A stretch of DNA of 64,000 nucleotides from Lutacidiplasma sp049802875. Lineage in GTDB: Archaea; Thermoplasmatota; Thermoplasmata; Lutacidiplasmatales; UBA184. Position 1 is the first letter of the stretch. Each line of letters starts with the position of its first letter. The notes beneath the pieces are model-generated. The model made no database searches. It was given only the letters and a program-made list of their open reading frames with translations, and was not told the DNA's origin. The translations under genes were made by a program, and so were the position numbers. Shown one piece after another: positions 16,918-25,238 of this stretch. Location: assembly GCA_049802875.1 (NCBI GenBank), contig JBARNH010000018.1, positions 23,065 to 87,064 of the forward strand. Reading direction: 5' to 3'.

Positions 16918-17901
16918 GTGGACCTGTTCACCCACGTCCTCGTCGCCTACCTCGTCACCTTCGGGATCGTCGGGTTCCAGCCGTCGTACCTCGCCGCCGG
17001 AGCCCTGGCCGGAGGTCTCCCCGACGCCGACGCACTCTTTTTCCCGATCGCCCGGCGCTTCCCGATCCTCCAGCATCACGGGATCACGCACTCCCTCTTC
17101 GGAGTCACGGTCATCGCGGTCGTGGGCGCGATCGTTGGGCCGATGCTCGCCCCCGGGTCTCCCTGGATCTACTTCCTCGTCATGGAGGTCGGCGGGTGCT
17201 GCCACATCCTCCAGGACGGCTTCACGAACTTTGCCGTGCCTCCGCTGCTGCCGTTCTCGAAGCGGTTGGTGCACCTCGACGCGGACCGGGCGATCAACTT
17301 CCTGACGATGGCCGTCTCCGTGGCCTCGTTCTATCTGCTCCTCGGCGTCGAACGCAACCACGTGCCGTTCGCGTGGTACCTCTTGACGGTCTATGGTCTG
17401 ATGGGTTTCTTCGCCGCGTACTTCGCGATCCGTCTCGCGGGCCGGGTCGTCGTCGGGCGCCGGCTGACGGAGCTCGGTGGGTACCGGGCGGTCGTCCCGA
17501 CCGGGAACCCGTTCGAGTGGGTGTTGCTCTCCGAGGAGACGGACGGTGGCCGCGTTCGGACCCGTTGGGCGCGCTACGTCTTCGGGCGCGGGGTCGTGGA
17601 CGGACCGTACTCGGTCGAGGCGCCGCTCGAACCTCCCCCGCGCTCGCGGGCCCCGACCTCCGCGACCGAAGCCCTCGACTGGTCGTACGGGCTCGCGCGC
17701 CGGGCGAGCCGAGTGATCGAAACCACGTACCACTTCGGGGAGGCGTTCGTGAGCGCCGCCGGCGAATGGGTCGCGGTCTGGTATTCGTTAGAGTTCTCCG
17801 CCTTCGGCCGCGCGGCGGCGGTACGGGTGGCGTTCCCCGCTTCGGGTCAGGGACCCGTCGTCAAGTCGGCGTTCTACAAGCCGATCCACCGCGCCGTGTA
17901 A
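16918..17901 (+). CDS. Membrane-bound metal-dependent hydrolase-like protein (DUF457/YdjM type)
   Basis: This integral membrane protein of 327 residues begins at GTG. The first 185 residues hold about five membrane segments with the family histidines in LPDADALFF (about 35-42), HHGITHS (53-59) and a GGCCHILQD segment near residue 95. Residues from about 190 form a soluble domain rich in basic and aromatic residues with no match I recognise. Members of this family are called metal-dependent hydrolases, but the substrate is unknown. It lies 23 nt after the aEF-1beta gene. Confidence 0.7.
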   Translation: MDLFTHVLVAYLVTFGIVGFQPSYLAAGALAGGLPDADALFFPIARRFPILQHHGITHSLFGVTVIAVVGAIVGPMLAPGSPWIYFLVMEVGGCCHILQDGFTNFAVPPLLPFSKRLVHLDADRAINFLTMAVSVASFYLLLGVERNHVPFAWYLLTVYGLMGFFAAYFAIRLAGRVVVGRRLTELGGYRAVVPTGNPFEWVLLSEETDGGRVRTRWARYVFGRGVVDGPYSVEAPLEPPPRSRAPTSATEALDWSYGLARRASRVIETTYHFGEAFVSAAGEWVAVWYSLEFSAFGRAAAVRVAFPASGQGPVVKSAFYKPIHRAV

Positions 17902-17949
17902 CGAGCCCCTCGTTCCGACCCCGATCGGGCCGGTCCGACCTCGCGGCGC

Positions 17950-18228
17950 CTACTTGTACGTCGAGAGGTGCGTCGTGCCCTCGTCGTCGACGATCGTGAT
18001 GCACTCGCCTTCGCACTCGAAGAGGCAGGCCTCGCACATGATGCAGTCGGGACCGTGGATGACGGCCGACCGCTCCCCCCGGAACTGAAACTTCGCGGCG
18101 ACGGCGGGGTCGTCGACGACGTCCGGCCAGTTGTCTCGCGGCTTCATCTCGAAGACGGTGACCGGGCAGACGTCGCGGCAGTGCGCGCAGCCGGTGCATT
18201 TCTCCAGCGCGACCTCGACGGTGACCAT
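17950..18228 (-). CDS. Ferredoxin, 2[4Fe-4S]
   Basis: This small electron carrier has 92 residues. Cluster ligands are C11, C14, C17 with C21, and C62, C65, C68 with C72 and an extra C76. A linker of about 40 residues separates the two motifs, longer than in clostridial ferredoxins and typical of archaeal forms. It could serve the KorAB oxidoreductase and the NADH-module-less complex I encoded in this window. GGTAATATACC on the minus strand at about 18267-18258 is a TATA box 35 nt from the ATG. Confidence 0.9.
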   Translation of the reverse strand: MVTVEVALEKCTGCAHCRDVCPVTVFEMKPRDNWPDVVDDPAVAAKFQFRGERSAVIHGPDCIMCEACLFECEGECITIVDDEGTTHLSTYK

Positions 18229-18331
18229 GCGGGCTCCCGGATTGCCGACAAAAGCAGGGTATATTACCTCACGCCGCCGGCGACCGCCGGTCGGGGGAAA
18301 CCGGCGCGTTCGGCGTGGTCCGGTCGGGAGC

Positions 18332-19183
18332 TCAGGGGATCTCCGACGGGTCCCACTGGGTCACGCGGCGCCGGTCCCGCAGCGCGTCGAGCGAGCGCAT
18401 CTCCTCGGGCGAAAGCTCGAAGTCGAACACCTGCGCGTTCTCGCGGATCCGTTCCCGGCGTACCGACTTGGGGATCTCGACCACGCCGTGCTGGAGTCCC
18501 CAGCGGAGGAGGACCTGGGCGGGCGACCGGCGGTGGGTCGTGGCGATCGCGGCGACCCGAGCGTCGTCGAGCCGCCGGTTTCGGGTCAGGGGGCTGTACG
18601 CCTCGAGCTGCACCCCGTGACGGTCGCAGTACTCGACGAGCTCCGGGTCGTAGACGAACGGGTGGAACTCGACCTGGTTCACCGCGGGCCGGGTGGGAGA
18701 GTGGGCCGCCAGTTCCTCGAGGTGGCGGATCGCGTAGTTGCTCACCCCGATCGCCCGGCAGCGCCCTTCCCGCTGCAGCTCCTCCAGCGCGCGCCAGGAG
18801 TCGAGCCGGTCCGACGGGGAGTTCGCCCGGGGCCAGTGGATCAGATAGAGGTCGATGTAGTCGAGATTCAGCGCTTCGAGACTTCGGCGAGCCGCTCGTT
18901 TCGCGGAGTCGTACCCCTGGTCGGTGTGCCAGAGCTTCGTGGTGACGAACACCTCCGACCGGGCGATCCCGCTCCCCCGAACCGCCGCTCCGACGTCCGC
19001 TTCGTTCCCGTACATCGCCGCGGTGTCGATGAGTCGGTACCCCGCTTCCAATGCCCACGCGACGGCCTGACGGGTTTCGGCGCCGGGAGGGTTCTGGAAA
19101 ACCCCGAGGCCGAGCACCGGCATCTCGATTCCCGCGCCGAGGCGCACGCGGCTCGATAACCCGTTCAGCGGTAGCGACCCCAC
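18332..19183 (-). CDS. Aldo/keto reductase
   Basis: This NAD(P)H-dependent carbonyl reductase has a TIM barrel. The start is placed at GTG 19183 because GGAGGTGG lies a few bases upstream, giving 283 residues, the normal family length; the frame stays open further upstream. The tetrad is visible as D and Y in LIDTAAMYGNE, K in VTTKLWHT and H in LIHWPRA. IPKSVRRERIREN is the nucleotide-binding segment. It follows the small Cys/His protein gene at 19210 and is probably in its transcript. Substrate is unknown. Confidence 0.88.
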   Translation of the reverse strand: MGSLPLNGLSSRVRLGAGIEMPVLGLGVFQNPPGAETRQAVAWALEAGYRLIDTAAMYGNEADVGAAVRGSGIARSEVFVTTKLWHTDQGYDSAKRAARRSLEALNLDYIDLYLIHWPRANSPSDRLDSWRALEELQREGRCRAIGVSNYAIRHLEELAAHSPTRPAVNQVEFHPFVYDPELVEYCDRHGVQLEAYSPLTRNRRLDDARVAAIATTHRRSPAQVLLRWGLQHGVVEIPKSVRRERIRENAQVFDFELSPEEMRSLDALRDRRRVTQWDPSEIP

Positions 19184-19209
19184 GGCCCACCTCCACGCCC
19201 CGGCGACGT

Positions 19210-19500
19210 TCAGCTCCGCGAGAGCGGCGTCGTCGCTCGGAACCGGGTCGAGACTCCGAGTGGCCGAAGGCGTTCGTCGTATCGGCGCAACTGGGATTCG
19301 TGCTCGGGGCAGAGGGAGAAGACGCGCCGCTCGGCCGTCGGAGAGTTCGGGTCGGTCGTGGACGCGTAGAGCTCCGCGCGATGGGGGTGGTCGTCGCACG
19401 GGCCGCCCGCCCCCGGGTCAGCGTCCCCGATGTACGACCGAAAGGAGAAGTCGTACGCCTTGCCCATGTCGCACAGCGGCCGCTGGAAGATCGCGCTCAT
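19210..19500 (-). CDS. Small Cys/His-rich protein of unknown function
   Basis: The 96-residue protein from ATG 19500 is not one I recognise. It carries PCDDH and LCPEH, two C-x2-H pairs about 34 residues apart, plus an N-terminal CDMG, which may bind a metal. A TATA-like CTTTATC at about 19537-19531 (minus strand) is about 30 nt before the ATG, consistent with a leaderless message, and argues against longer upstream starts. The aldo/keto reductase gene follows 26 nt later. Confidence 0.6.
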   Translation of the reverse strand: MSAIFQRPLCDMGKAYDFSFRSYIGDADPGAGGPCDDHPHRAELYASTTDPNSPTAERRVFSLCPEHESQLRRYDERLRPLGVSTRFRATTPLSRS

Positions 19501-19642
19501 CGGGTCGGCGGACGAGAGTAGAGGCCGAGATAAAGGCGAGCGGGCAGACCGCGGTCCCTCGAAGCTAAGTCCGTGTCCGGTGCTCGGTGGCGCGTTCGGG
19601 ATATCGGGAGGGTGGTCAGCCCCCCGGCGTCGAGAGGGAACG

Positions 19643-20473
19643 ATGCCAAAGCGGTGGGTGAACGGGGTCGAGCTGTCGTACGACGTGCACGGCAACCGGG
19701 GCGATCCCGCGGTCCTGGTCCACGGCTCGTTGCAGGACCGTCACCTTTGGGACCGGACGGTCTCCGGGCTCTCGACGATGATGGAGGTCGTCGCGTACGA
19801 CCGGCGAGGGCACGGAGCGAGCGGTATGGCGCCGCGCGCCCATCCGGTCCGCGACGATGCGGCGGACCTCGCGGGTCTCTTGGAAGGTCTCGACCTTTAC
19901 CCGGCGCACGTCATCGCGCACTCCTACGGCGGCGCCGTCGCCCTGCGGCTCGCGATCGACCGCCCGGAGATGGTACGCAGCCTCGCGATCCACGAACCAC
20001 CGTTGATCGGAATGTTGACGGACGACCCGGCGACGGCGGCCGAGGCGGAACGCCTCCTCGCCGGAGTCCGCCTCCTGCAGCAGCAGATCCGCTCCGGGCA
20101 GCGCGCGCTCGCGGTCGAACAGATCGTCGACACTTTTTCGACGGAGCCCGGCGCCTGGGGCCGGTTGCCGGAACCCGTTCGGGCGTCGATGGTTCTCGGC
20201 GCGGACCGGTGGGCCGAAGAGTTGGACGACCCCGAGGCGGTCGTCCCGGACCGGGGAGCGAGCAGGGAGCTGATGGTGCCGACACTCTTGACCTACGGGA
20301 GCCGTAGCCCTCCGTTCCTCCGGAGGATCGTTCACGACCTCGGCGACCTGCTCCACAACGTCCACCTCGTTGAGATCTCGGACGCCGGGCACGTTCCGCA
20401 GCTCACTCGGCCCGACCAGTACGTCGGGCTGCTCGTTACGTTCCTCCTCGAGCGCAACGTGCCGGGGACCTGA
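19643..20473 (+). CDS. Alpha/beta hydrolase
   Basis: This hydrolase has 276 residues. The nucleophile motif is AHSYGG (Ser about 92), the oxyanion loop is VHGSLQD (about 27-33) and the catalytic His is in DAGHVPQ near the C-terminus. YDRRGHGASG is typical of the family. A C-terminal HHL... acid-His arrangement is complete, so it is probably active, but esterase, lactonase and haloperoxidase-like roles cannot be separated. The frame is open upstream; the ATG at 19643 matches where homology begins. Confidence 0.85.
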   Translation: MPKRWVNGVELSYDVHGNRGDPAVLVHGSLQDRHLWDRTVSGLSTMMEVVAYDRRGHGASGMAPRAHPVRDDAADLAGLLEGLDLYPAHVIAHSYGGAVALRLAIDRPEMVRSLAIHEPPLIGMLTDDPATAAEAERLLAGVRLLQQQIRSGQRALAVEQIVDTFSTEPGAWGRLPEPVRASMVLGADRWAEELDDPEAVVPDRGASRELMVPTLLTYGSRSPPFLRRIVHDLGDLLHNVHLVEISDAGHVPQLTRPDQYVGLLVTFLLERNVPGT

Positions 20474-20502
20474 CGAAAGCGGGCCGTGAATTCCGCGCCG
20501 CC

Positions 20503-21333
20503 TTAGCCCCGCGCAGGGCCGGGTGGGGCGGCCGGCTCCAGGAGATCGAGCACTCCTTTGCCGAGCCACTGGCCCCCGTCGACCGCGAGGACCTGGCCGG
20601 TGATGTAGCTCGCACGCGAGCTCGCGAGGAAGCGCACGCTCTCCGCGATCTCCTCCGGGGTGCCGAACCGGCCGAGGGGGACGCCGCGGCGGATCGTTTC
20701 CACGAGCTGGTCGGTGACCCAGAGTTGTCGGTCCGTCCCCTCCGTCCGGACCGGTCCGGGCGCCACCGCGTTGACTCGAATCCCGTACCGCGCCCACTCG
20801 ACCGCGAGAGTGCGGGTGAGGGCGAGAACGCCGGCTTTGGCGGCCGCCGAATGAGCCGTGCCGGGGCCCGCCATCCAGGCGTACGACGCGACGATGTTCA
20901 CGATGGAGGGCGTCGGCGACGCTCGCAACAGCGGGAACGCCGCGCGCGAGCAAAAGAACGTGCCGTCGAGCACGATACCGACGACCGCGCGCCATCCGTT
21001 CGGAGTGAGCTTCTCCGCGGGAACCACGAAATTGCCGGCGGCGTTGTTGACGAGCACATCGAGCCGGCCGTACTCCTTCTTGACGGACTCTAGGAGGCGG
21101 TCGACCTGCGCGGGGTCGCGAACATCGGTCGGAACTTCGAGGACCCGCGCCCCCCGCCCTCGAAGATCGCCGGCGCCGGCCGCCAGATGCTCGGCGGAGC
21201 GACTCGCGATCACCAGGTTGAACCCGTCCTGGGCAAGGGCCGAACCGATCGCCCGTCCGATCCCCGTCCCCCCGCCCGAAATGAGCGCGACGGGTTTGGC
21301 ATCGAGACGCGGTCCGGCGGCGGTGGAGGTCAC
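20503..21333 (-). CDS. Short-chain dehydrogenase/reductase, 2,4-dienoyl-CoA-reductase-like
   Basis: This NADPH-binding Rossmann protein has 276 residues with SGGGTGIGR at 19-27 and NNAAGN at 96-101. The usual YxxxK catalytic pair is absent: the position reads S162-A-A-A-K166. Y151 lies 11 residues before S162. The Tyr/+11 Ser/+4 Lys spacing is that of mitochondrial and peroxisomal 2,4-dienoyl-CoA reductases, where Tyr199, Ser210 and Lys214 act. A role in unsaturated acyl-CoA or polyprenyl-CoA metabolism fits, but the substrate is inferred. Confidence 0.85.
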   Translation of the reverse strand: MTSTAAGPRLDAKPVALISGGGTGIGRAIGSALAQDGFNLVIASRSAEHLAAGAGDLRGRGARVLEVPTDVRDPAQVDRLLESVKKEYGRLDVLVNNAAGNFVVPAEKLTPNGWRAVVGIVLDGTFFCSRAAFPLLRASPTPSIVNIVASYAWMAGPGTAHSAAAKAGVLALTRTLAVEWARYGIRVNAVAPGPVRTEGTDRQLWVTDQLVETIRRGVPLGRFGTPEEIAESVRFLASSRASYITGQVLAVDGGQWLGKGVLDLLEPAAPPGPARG

Positions 21334-21377
21334 GGGCGAACGGAGCCCGCGGGGCTCTAAATGCGTGCCGCGGGCCG

Positions 21378-21707
21378 TTACGTCGGGCCGAGCGCCTGGG
21401 TGAGCGCGGCCAGGTCCGCCGTCGAGAGCCCTTCCCCGAGGTGGCCGTCCCGCCGGAAGATCGACCGCCCGTCGCGGAACGCGATGATCGTGGGGACCAC
21501 CGCCACGTCAAATCGTTCCCACAGCGGGCTATCCTCGTCGGCCAGGTCCGCCACGGCGATCTGAAAGTCCTGGGAGACGGCCAGTGCTTCGAACTCTGGG
21601 GCGAAGGAGCGACAGAACGGACACCAGTCCGCGAGGAAGGCGATCGCCCACGTGCCCTGGCGGAGGAGGCGGTCACCCTCGAAGGCCTCGGGCCCGATTC
21701 GATCCAT
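21378..21707 (-). CDS. Thioredoxin-like protein
   Basis: This 109-residue thioredoxin fold has active-site W28-C29-P30-F31-C32. CPFC differs from the CGPC of thioredoxins and suggests a thiol-disulfide oxidoreductase with altered redox potential. The cis-Pro is in VVPTIIAF. The ATG at 21707 gives the standard domain; the frame is open far upstream but that part is a shadow of other genes. No signal peptide is seen, so it acts in the cytoplasm. Confidence 0.85.
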   Translation of the reverse strand: MDRIGPEAFEGDRLLRQGTWAIAFLADWCPFCRSFAPEFEALAVSQDFQIAVADLADEDSPLWERFDVAVVPTIIAFRDGRSIFRRDGHLGEGLSTADLAALTQALGPT

Positions 21708-21857
21708 CGTTTCGCCTAGGAGGTCGCGTCGGCGGGGCAGCCGGTCGGCGACGACCGCGCCCCCCGGAGTCACCCAGGGTTCTTGGCGGTGTCGTGCGCC
21801 GACCGGGACACGAACCGGCCCGACTTGAAGCCGTCCCGCGTGGGCCGTCCGAGGGTC

Positions 21858-22943
21858 ATGGAGCCGTGGCGAGTGCCGACCGACGAGCGGAGCGAGGAGC
21901 AGTTCCCTCGGGCGCTCGCCGGGAGGGTGGAAGTTCACCACCACGAGAGTCGCGTCCTGAAGGGGAATCCCTGGGGGGATCCGATCGAGCGGGACCTTCC
22001 GGTCTACGTACCGCCGTCGGGCGACACCGCGGGCCGTCCTCTCCTCGTGCTGCTCACCGGTTACAGCGGATCGGGGTGGATGCAATTCCAGCGGCCGAAG
22101 TACCTCGAGGAGTCCTTGGTCGGCCGACTCGACCGACTGGTCCGGACGGGGGGCGCGGCCGAGACGGTGATGGTGGCCCCCGATTGCATCACTACACTCG
22201 GCGGAAGCCAGTATCTCAACTCGGCGGCGACGGGTCGCTACGAGGACTACGTGGTCGAAGAGATCGTTCCGTTCGTACAGAAACGGTACTCGACCGGACC
22301 GGTTGCCGTGCTGGGGACGTCCAGCGGCGGCTACGGAGCCCTCGTCCTCGCGCTGCGACACCCTGAGGTCTTCCGTGCTCTTGCGTCGAACGCCGGGGAC
22401 GCCTACTTCGAGTACTGTTACATATCCGACTTTCCCCGGGCGTTCCGCGCGATCCGCCGGGAGGGGGGGCCGGAGGCGTTCCTGCGGCGAGTTCTGCGGG
22501 GTCCGGTCGGACGGTTCACCCACGAGAGCCCGTTCGCCACCGGTTTGTCCACGATGGCCTATGCCTCCTGCTATTCGCCGATTGACGGCGACCCGGGACG
22601 GTTCGAACTCCCGTTCGACCTGGAGACCGGCGCGCTCCGGGACGACGTCTGGTCGCGATGGCTCACGTGCGACCCCGTACGAATGCTGGAGGTCTCGCGT
22701 TACGCGGACGCAGCACGGCGCCTCGCCTATCTCTACGTCGACGGGGGTCTGCGGGACGAGTTCGGTCTCGACGTGAGCGCGCGCATTCTCGCCGCCGCGG
22801 CGCGGCGCCAGGGAGCATCGGTCGAGTTCGAGGAGTTCGACGCCGGCCACTTCGACAAAGGGCCTCGGTATGACGTGATGATTCCCCGACTGCTGGCGGC
22901 GATAGGGTTCCCCGCGCCGGGTCGTGGAGCCTCGCGGCTTTAG
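21858..22943 (+). CDS. Putative esterase (esterase D-type alpha/beta hydrolase)
   Basis: The 361-residue protein has an alpha/beta hydrolase fold with nucleophile Ser155 in GTSSGGYGAL, preceded by a GYSGSGWMQF oxyanion region, and a likely catalytic His in DAGHFDKG near the C-terminus. It resembles enterochelin-esterase/S-formylglutathione-hydrolase-type esterases. An in-frame TTG at 21783 would add 25 residues of low-complexity sequence; the ATG at 21858 is preferred. Substrate unknown. Confidence 0.82.
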   Translation: MEPWRVPTDERSEEQFPRALAGRVEVHHHESRVLKGNPWGDPIERDLPVYVPPSGDTAGRPLLVLLTGYSGSGWMQFQRPKYLEESLVGRLDRLVRTGGAAETVMVAPDCITTLGGSQYLNSAATGRYEDYVVEEIVPFVQKRYSTGPVAVLGTSSGGYGALVLALRHPEVFRALASNAGDAYFEYCYISDFPRAFRAIRREGGPEAFLRRVLRGPVGRFTHESPFATGLSTMAYASCYSPIDGDPGRFELPFDLETGALRDDVWSRWLTCDPVRMLEVSRYADAARRLAYLYVDGGLRDEFGLDVSARILAAAARRQGASVEFEEFDAGHFDKGPRYDVMIPRLLAAIGFPAPGRGASRL

Positions 22944-22976
22944 TATCCTCGAGAACTCGGAGGCCGGGGAGAGCTC

Positions 22977-23126
22977 ATGATCCGAGACGGGCAACTCGTA
23001 TGCGACGGGTGCCAGAAGGTGATCTCGCGGATCACTCAAGCGCCGGCCGAGGGTTGGGAAAAGATGCACAACCTGTGCTCAGCTTGTTTCGTGGCTCTGG
23101 AGAAACAATCGATCTCCCGCGGATAG
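22977..23126 (+). CDS. Tiny zinc-finger-like protein (49 aa)
   Basis: This 49-residue protein starts at ATG 22977 behind GGGGAGAG. It contains CDGC (C9, C12) and CSAC (C34, C37), a classic four-Cys zinc knuckle spaced by 21 residues. TTTAGTAT, overlapping the stop of the upstream esterase, may be its TATA element. Nothing else identifies function; a structural zinc-ribbon protein is the simplest reading. Confidence 0.6.
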   Translation: MIRDGQLVCDGCQKVISRITQAPAEGWEKMHNLCSACFVALEKQSISRG

Positions 23127-23143
23127 CCGAGCCCGCGAGCGAT

Positions 23144-23698
23144 CTACATTGCCCGAGGAACATCGGCCCCTTCGAGGGGCACCAATGCCTCGTCCTCGAA
23201 CCAGGCCAGTACGATAAAGTACCAACTGACGACGACCAGGAGAGGAAACGCTGCCGGCCGCGCGCCGGAAGGTGCGACGACCGCTCCGCCGACCAGTTTT
23301 CGCCCCTCTCGCACCGGTTCGATGTGCAGCACTTCCCGACCCGACGGGTCCGTGATCTGCCAGGCGGGCAGGAGGATCCCGGCGCGATGGAAACGGAAGG
23401 ACGGTCCGCCGGGCACGTCGATCCGATGATAGTTCCAGTGGACGGAGAGTCGTGCGACCGTCGCCGGTGCTCCCTCGACCCGAACGTCGACTCGGGGGTT
23501 GAGGAACCCCGTCCGTTTCAAGGTCCACGTTCCGACCGCCGCCCGGGCGGTCGTGAGGGACCCGGCATTCCCGCCTTTCCACGTCAACGTCATGAGCGAT
23601 TGCTCGCCCGCAAGGAGCTCGAATTCGAGGGGACTCTTGGTGCGTCGTAGCCATCGGAGCGAGGTGACGTCGACCGAGTCGAACGAAGCGAGACCCAT
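23144..23698 (-). CDS. Hypothetical protein, beta-rich with a hydrophobic C-terminal segment
   Basis: I do not recognise this 184-residue protein. It is beta-rich with repeated basic/aromatic strands in the first 140 residues, and a hydrophobic stretch near 152-166 (FPLLVVVSWYFIVLAWF) that could be a membrane anchor or a buried helix, as in tubby/LURP-like barrels. A TATA-like CTTAAGACC about 27 nt upstream of the ATG suggests a leaderless message and supports the gene. It is convergent with the 49-residue zinc-finger gene. Confidence 0.6.
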   Translation of the reverse strand: MGLASFDSVDVTSLRWLRRTKSPLEFELLAGEQSLMTLTWKGGNAGSLTTARAAVGTWTLKRTGFLNPRVDVRVEGAPATVARLSVHWNYHRIDVPGGPSFRFHRAGILLPAWQITDPSGREVLHIEPVREGRKLVGGAVVAPSGARPAAFPLLVVVSWYFIVLAWFEDEALVPLEGADVPRAM

Positions 23699-23724
23699 CG
23701 CGAGTCCCAGCGCTCGAGAGGGTC

Positions 23725-24294
23725 TTAAGCCCGCGCCGGGGCCTCCCCCGTCGCGAGGGCCCTGGCGCGCCGGGCCGAGAGTTCTCGTTGGATATCGGCG
23801 ATCTCCTCGAGGGCACGGCCGATGTCGCCAGGGTCATCGGGGGTCGTCAAGACCGGCCGCGGACCCCGAGCAGGGACCGGTGGCAGCACGTCCTCGTCCC
23901 AAGGGGCCGGCGGCGCCCCTCCGGCGGCGGCCGCGAGGCCGGTGCCACTCGTCAGTGGACTCGGTGGGGTCTTGGGAGTGAGGTCGGGGATAGGTCGGCC
24001 GAAATCGCTCCGGGAAGTACGTCCCTTGGGCGACTCCGCCTCGGCCGATGGTACGGAGGATTCGGTCTCGTCGGTAGCGAAGAAGAAGGAGACCACCGCT
24101 CCGAAAGCCGCGACGAACCCCAGCGTCAACAGGAGCCCCCAAAGCGGAAAATTGCTCGGGCCCAGCCGGGGAAACCCGAGGTGGATGAGGTAGGCCCCGC
24201 CGAGCAGCGCCGCCGTCAGCCCGATCAGCGGGAGAGTACCGACCAAAGGGGAGACGGGATCCGGGTCGGGAGCAGGCTGGGCGGACGGGTTCAT
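23725..24294 (-). CDS. Two-span membrane protein with Pro-rich cytoplasmic region
   Basis: The family is not recognised. The 189 residues comprise a short acidic/Pro N-terminus, two membrane helices (about 18-40 and 50-73), a long Pro/Ser/Gly-rich linker, and a C-terminal helix (about 158-185) with heptad-like spacing (IGRALEEIADIQRELSARR) that may form a coiled coil. The shape suits a membrane-tethered scaffold. The gene is followed in the same direction by 23144-23698. Confidence 0.6.
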   Translation of the reverse strand: MNPSAQPAPDPDPVSPLVGTLPLIGLTAALLGGAYLIHLGFPRLGPSNFPLWGLLLTLGFVAAFGAVVSFFFATDETESSVPSAEAESPKGRTSRSDFGRPIPDLTPKTPPSPLTSGTGLAAAAGGAPPAPWDEDVLPPVPARGPRPVLTTPDDPGDIGRALEEIADIQRELSARRARALATGEAPARA

Positions 24295-24474
24295 TGGTGC
24301 TTCGTCGACGCTCCTCGACCTTCAAAATGAATGCGCGAGACCAGCAATACTACTTTTGGGCGGCCGGTCGACGCTCCCCGATTCTGCCGCAGCTTCGGAC
24401 CTTCGGCGAGAAGCTTCATGACGGAGGAGTCGGGGGAGAACGGAAGGGGATGACGCTACTTCACTCCGGGGGGT

Positions 24475-24496
24475 CGGGAGGCGCGAGCGCCTCCCG
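24475..24496. terminator. Perfect hairpin downstream of the secreted-protein gene
   Basis: CGGGAGGCG-CGAG-CGCCTCCCG forms a perfect 9-bp stem with a 4-nt loop. Outer segments CACTCC (24462-24467) and GGAGTG (24501-24506) can extend it. It lies about 20 nt after the minus-strand stop at 24516. No T-run follows, so it may be a 3' processing or stability element rather than an intrinsic archaeal terminator. The rest of 24295-24515 shows no gene. Confidence 0.4.
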
Positions 24497-24515
24497 TGAA
24501 GGAGTGTTGGACGAC

Positions 24516-25085
24516 CTAGCTTCCCGTCACCGTCACGTCGACGGCGTCGAGCGCCGGCTGTGCGGCCGTCGCGGGGACGCCCGTGTCGATGTTGATGACC
24601 GCTTGGCACTCGGTGGGGGCCACGGTGAGTGTGCACGCGATGACCGCCGAGCCCGTGGTGAAGCTCACCGCGGAGCCGAACTCGGAGGAGATCACAAAGC
24701 TGTCCGTGTAGGTCTTCGCGACGGACTGCGACGCGCTCGTAAAGGTCAGCTGGAGCACGTAGTCCGAGGTCGCAGTGCAGGCGCCGGGGCCGCCCTGCAG
24801 CCAGGCCGTGACCACGACGGGGCTCGAACCGCTGGAAACGGGCGCCGTGCAGGTCCCGCCGGCACCGCCCGCGCCGACCGTGAAGAGGCTCGCCGAAACT
24901 CCCGGCTCGTAGATGGTGTCCGCCGTAGTCACCGCCCCCTGATTTCCGTTAACGGTGATGGTTCCGAAGCCTCCGAAAAGACCGGACGCCAAGGCGAACC
25001 CTCCCACCATCGCCAAGATTGCAACGATTGTCGCTAGGTAGACGCTTCTCCGGCGCAGTTTTTGTCCCATTTCCCATCCCCGCAT
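24516..25085 (-). CDS. Secreted/cell-surface protein with N-terminal membrane segment
   Basis: The protein of 189 residues starts with Arg/Lys residues and one hydrophobic helix (VYLATIVAILAMVGGFALA, about 15-33), followed by a Thr/Ser/Ala/Gly-rich beta-type ectodomain with four well-spaced cysteines that could pair extracellularly. It could be a signal peptide or an N-terminal anchor; no class III (pilin) signature is clear. CTATAAAAG at 25125-25133 (read on the minus strand) is the TATA element. A second ATG five codons in is also possible. Function unknown. Confidence 0.65.
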   Translation of the reverse strand: MRGWEMGQKLRRRSVYLATIVAILAMVGGFALASGLFGGFGTITVNGNQGAVTTADTIYEPGVSASLFTVGAGGAGGTCTAPVSSGSSPVVVTAWLQGGPGACTATSDYVLQLTFTSASQSVAKTYTDSFVISSEFGSAVSFTTGSAVIACTLTVAPTECQAVINIDTGVPATAAQPALDAVDVTVTGS

Positions 25086-25124
25086 CGGACAACGTCAAAT
25101 GCGCATCTATACATCATCATCCGA

Positions 25125-25133
25125 CTATAAAAG
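25125..25133 (-). promoter_or_regulatory. TATA box for the secreted-protein gene
   Basis: Minus-strand CTTTTATAG in a locally AT-rich stretch (25090-25135) about 44 nt before the ATG at 25085, giving a predicted leader of about 15-20 nt. Confidence 0.6.
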
Positions 25134-25238
25134 ACCGCAAGACGGGCTGGGACACCGCCCTCGGTTCGCCGCCCCAAAACGGGACCCACCGGCCCTCCAC
25201 CGGAGGTTGGTCCAACGAGCCCGGCGATCCGTGGGTGG

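Noticed and set aside
24516..25085. Archaeal type IV pilin-like subunit
   Set aside because: There is an N-terminal hydrophobic helix, but no clear class III signal-peptidase site before it.
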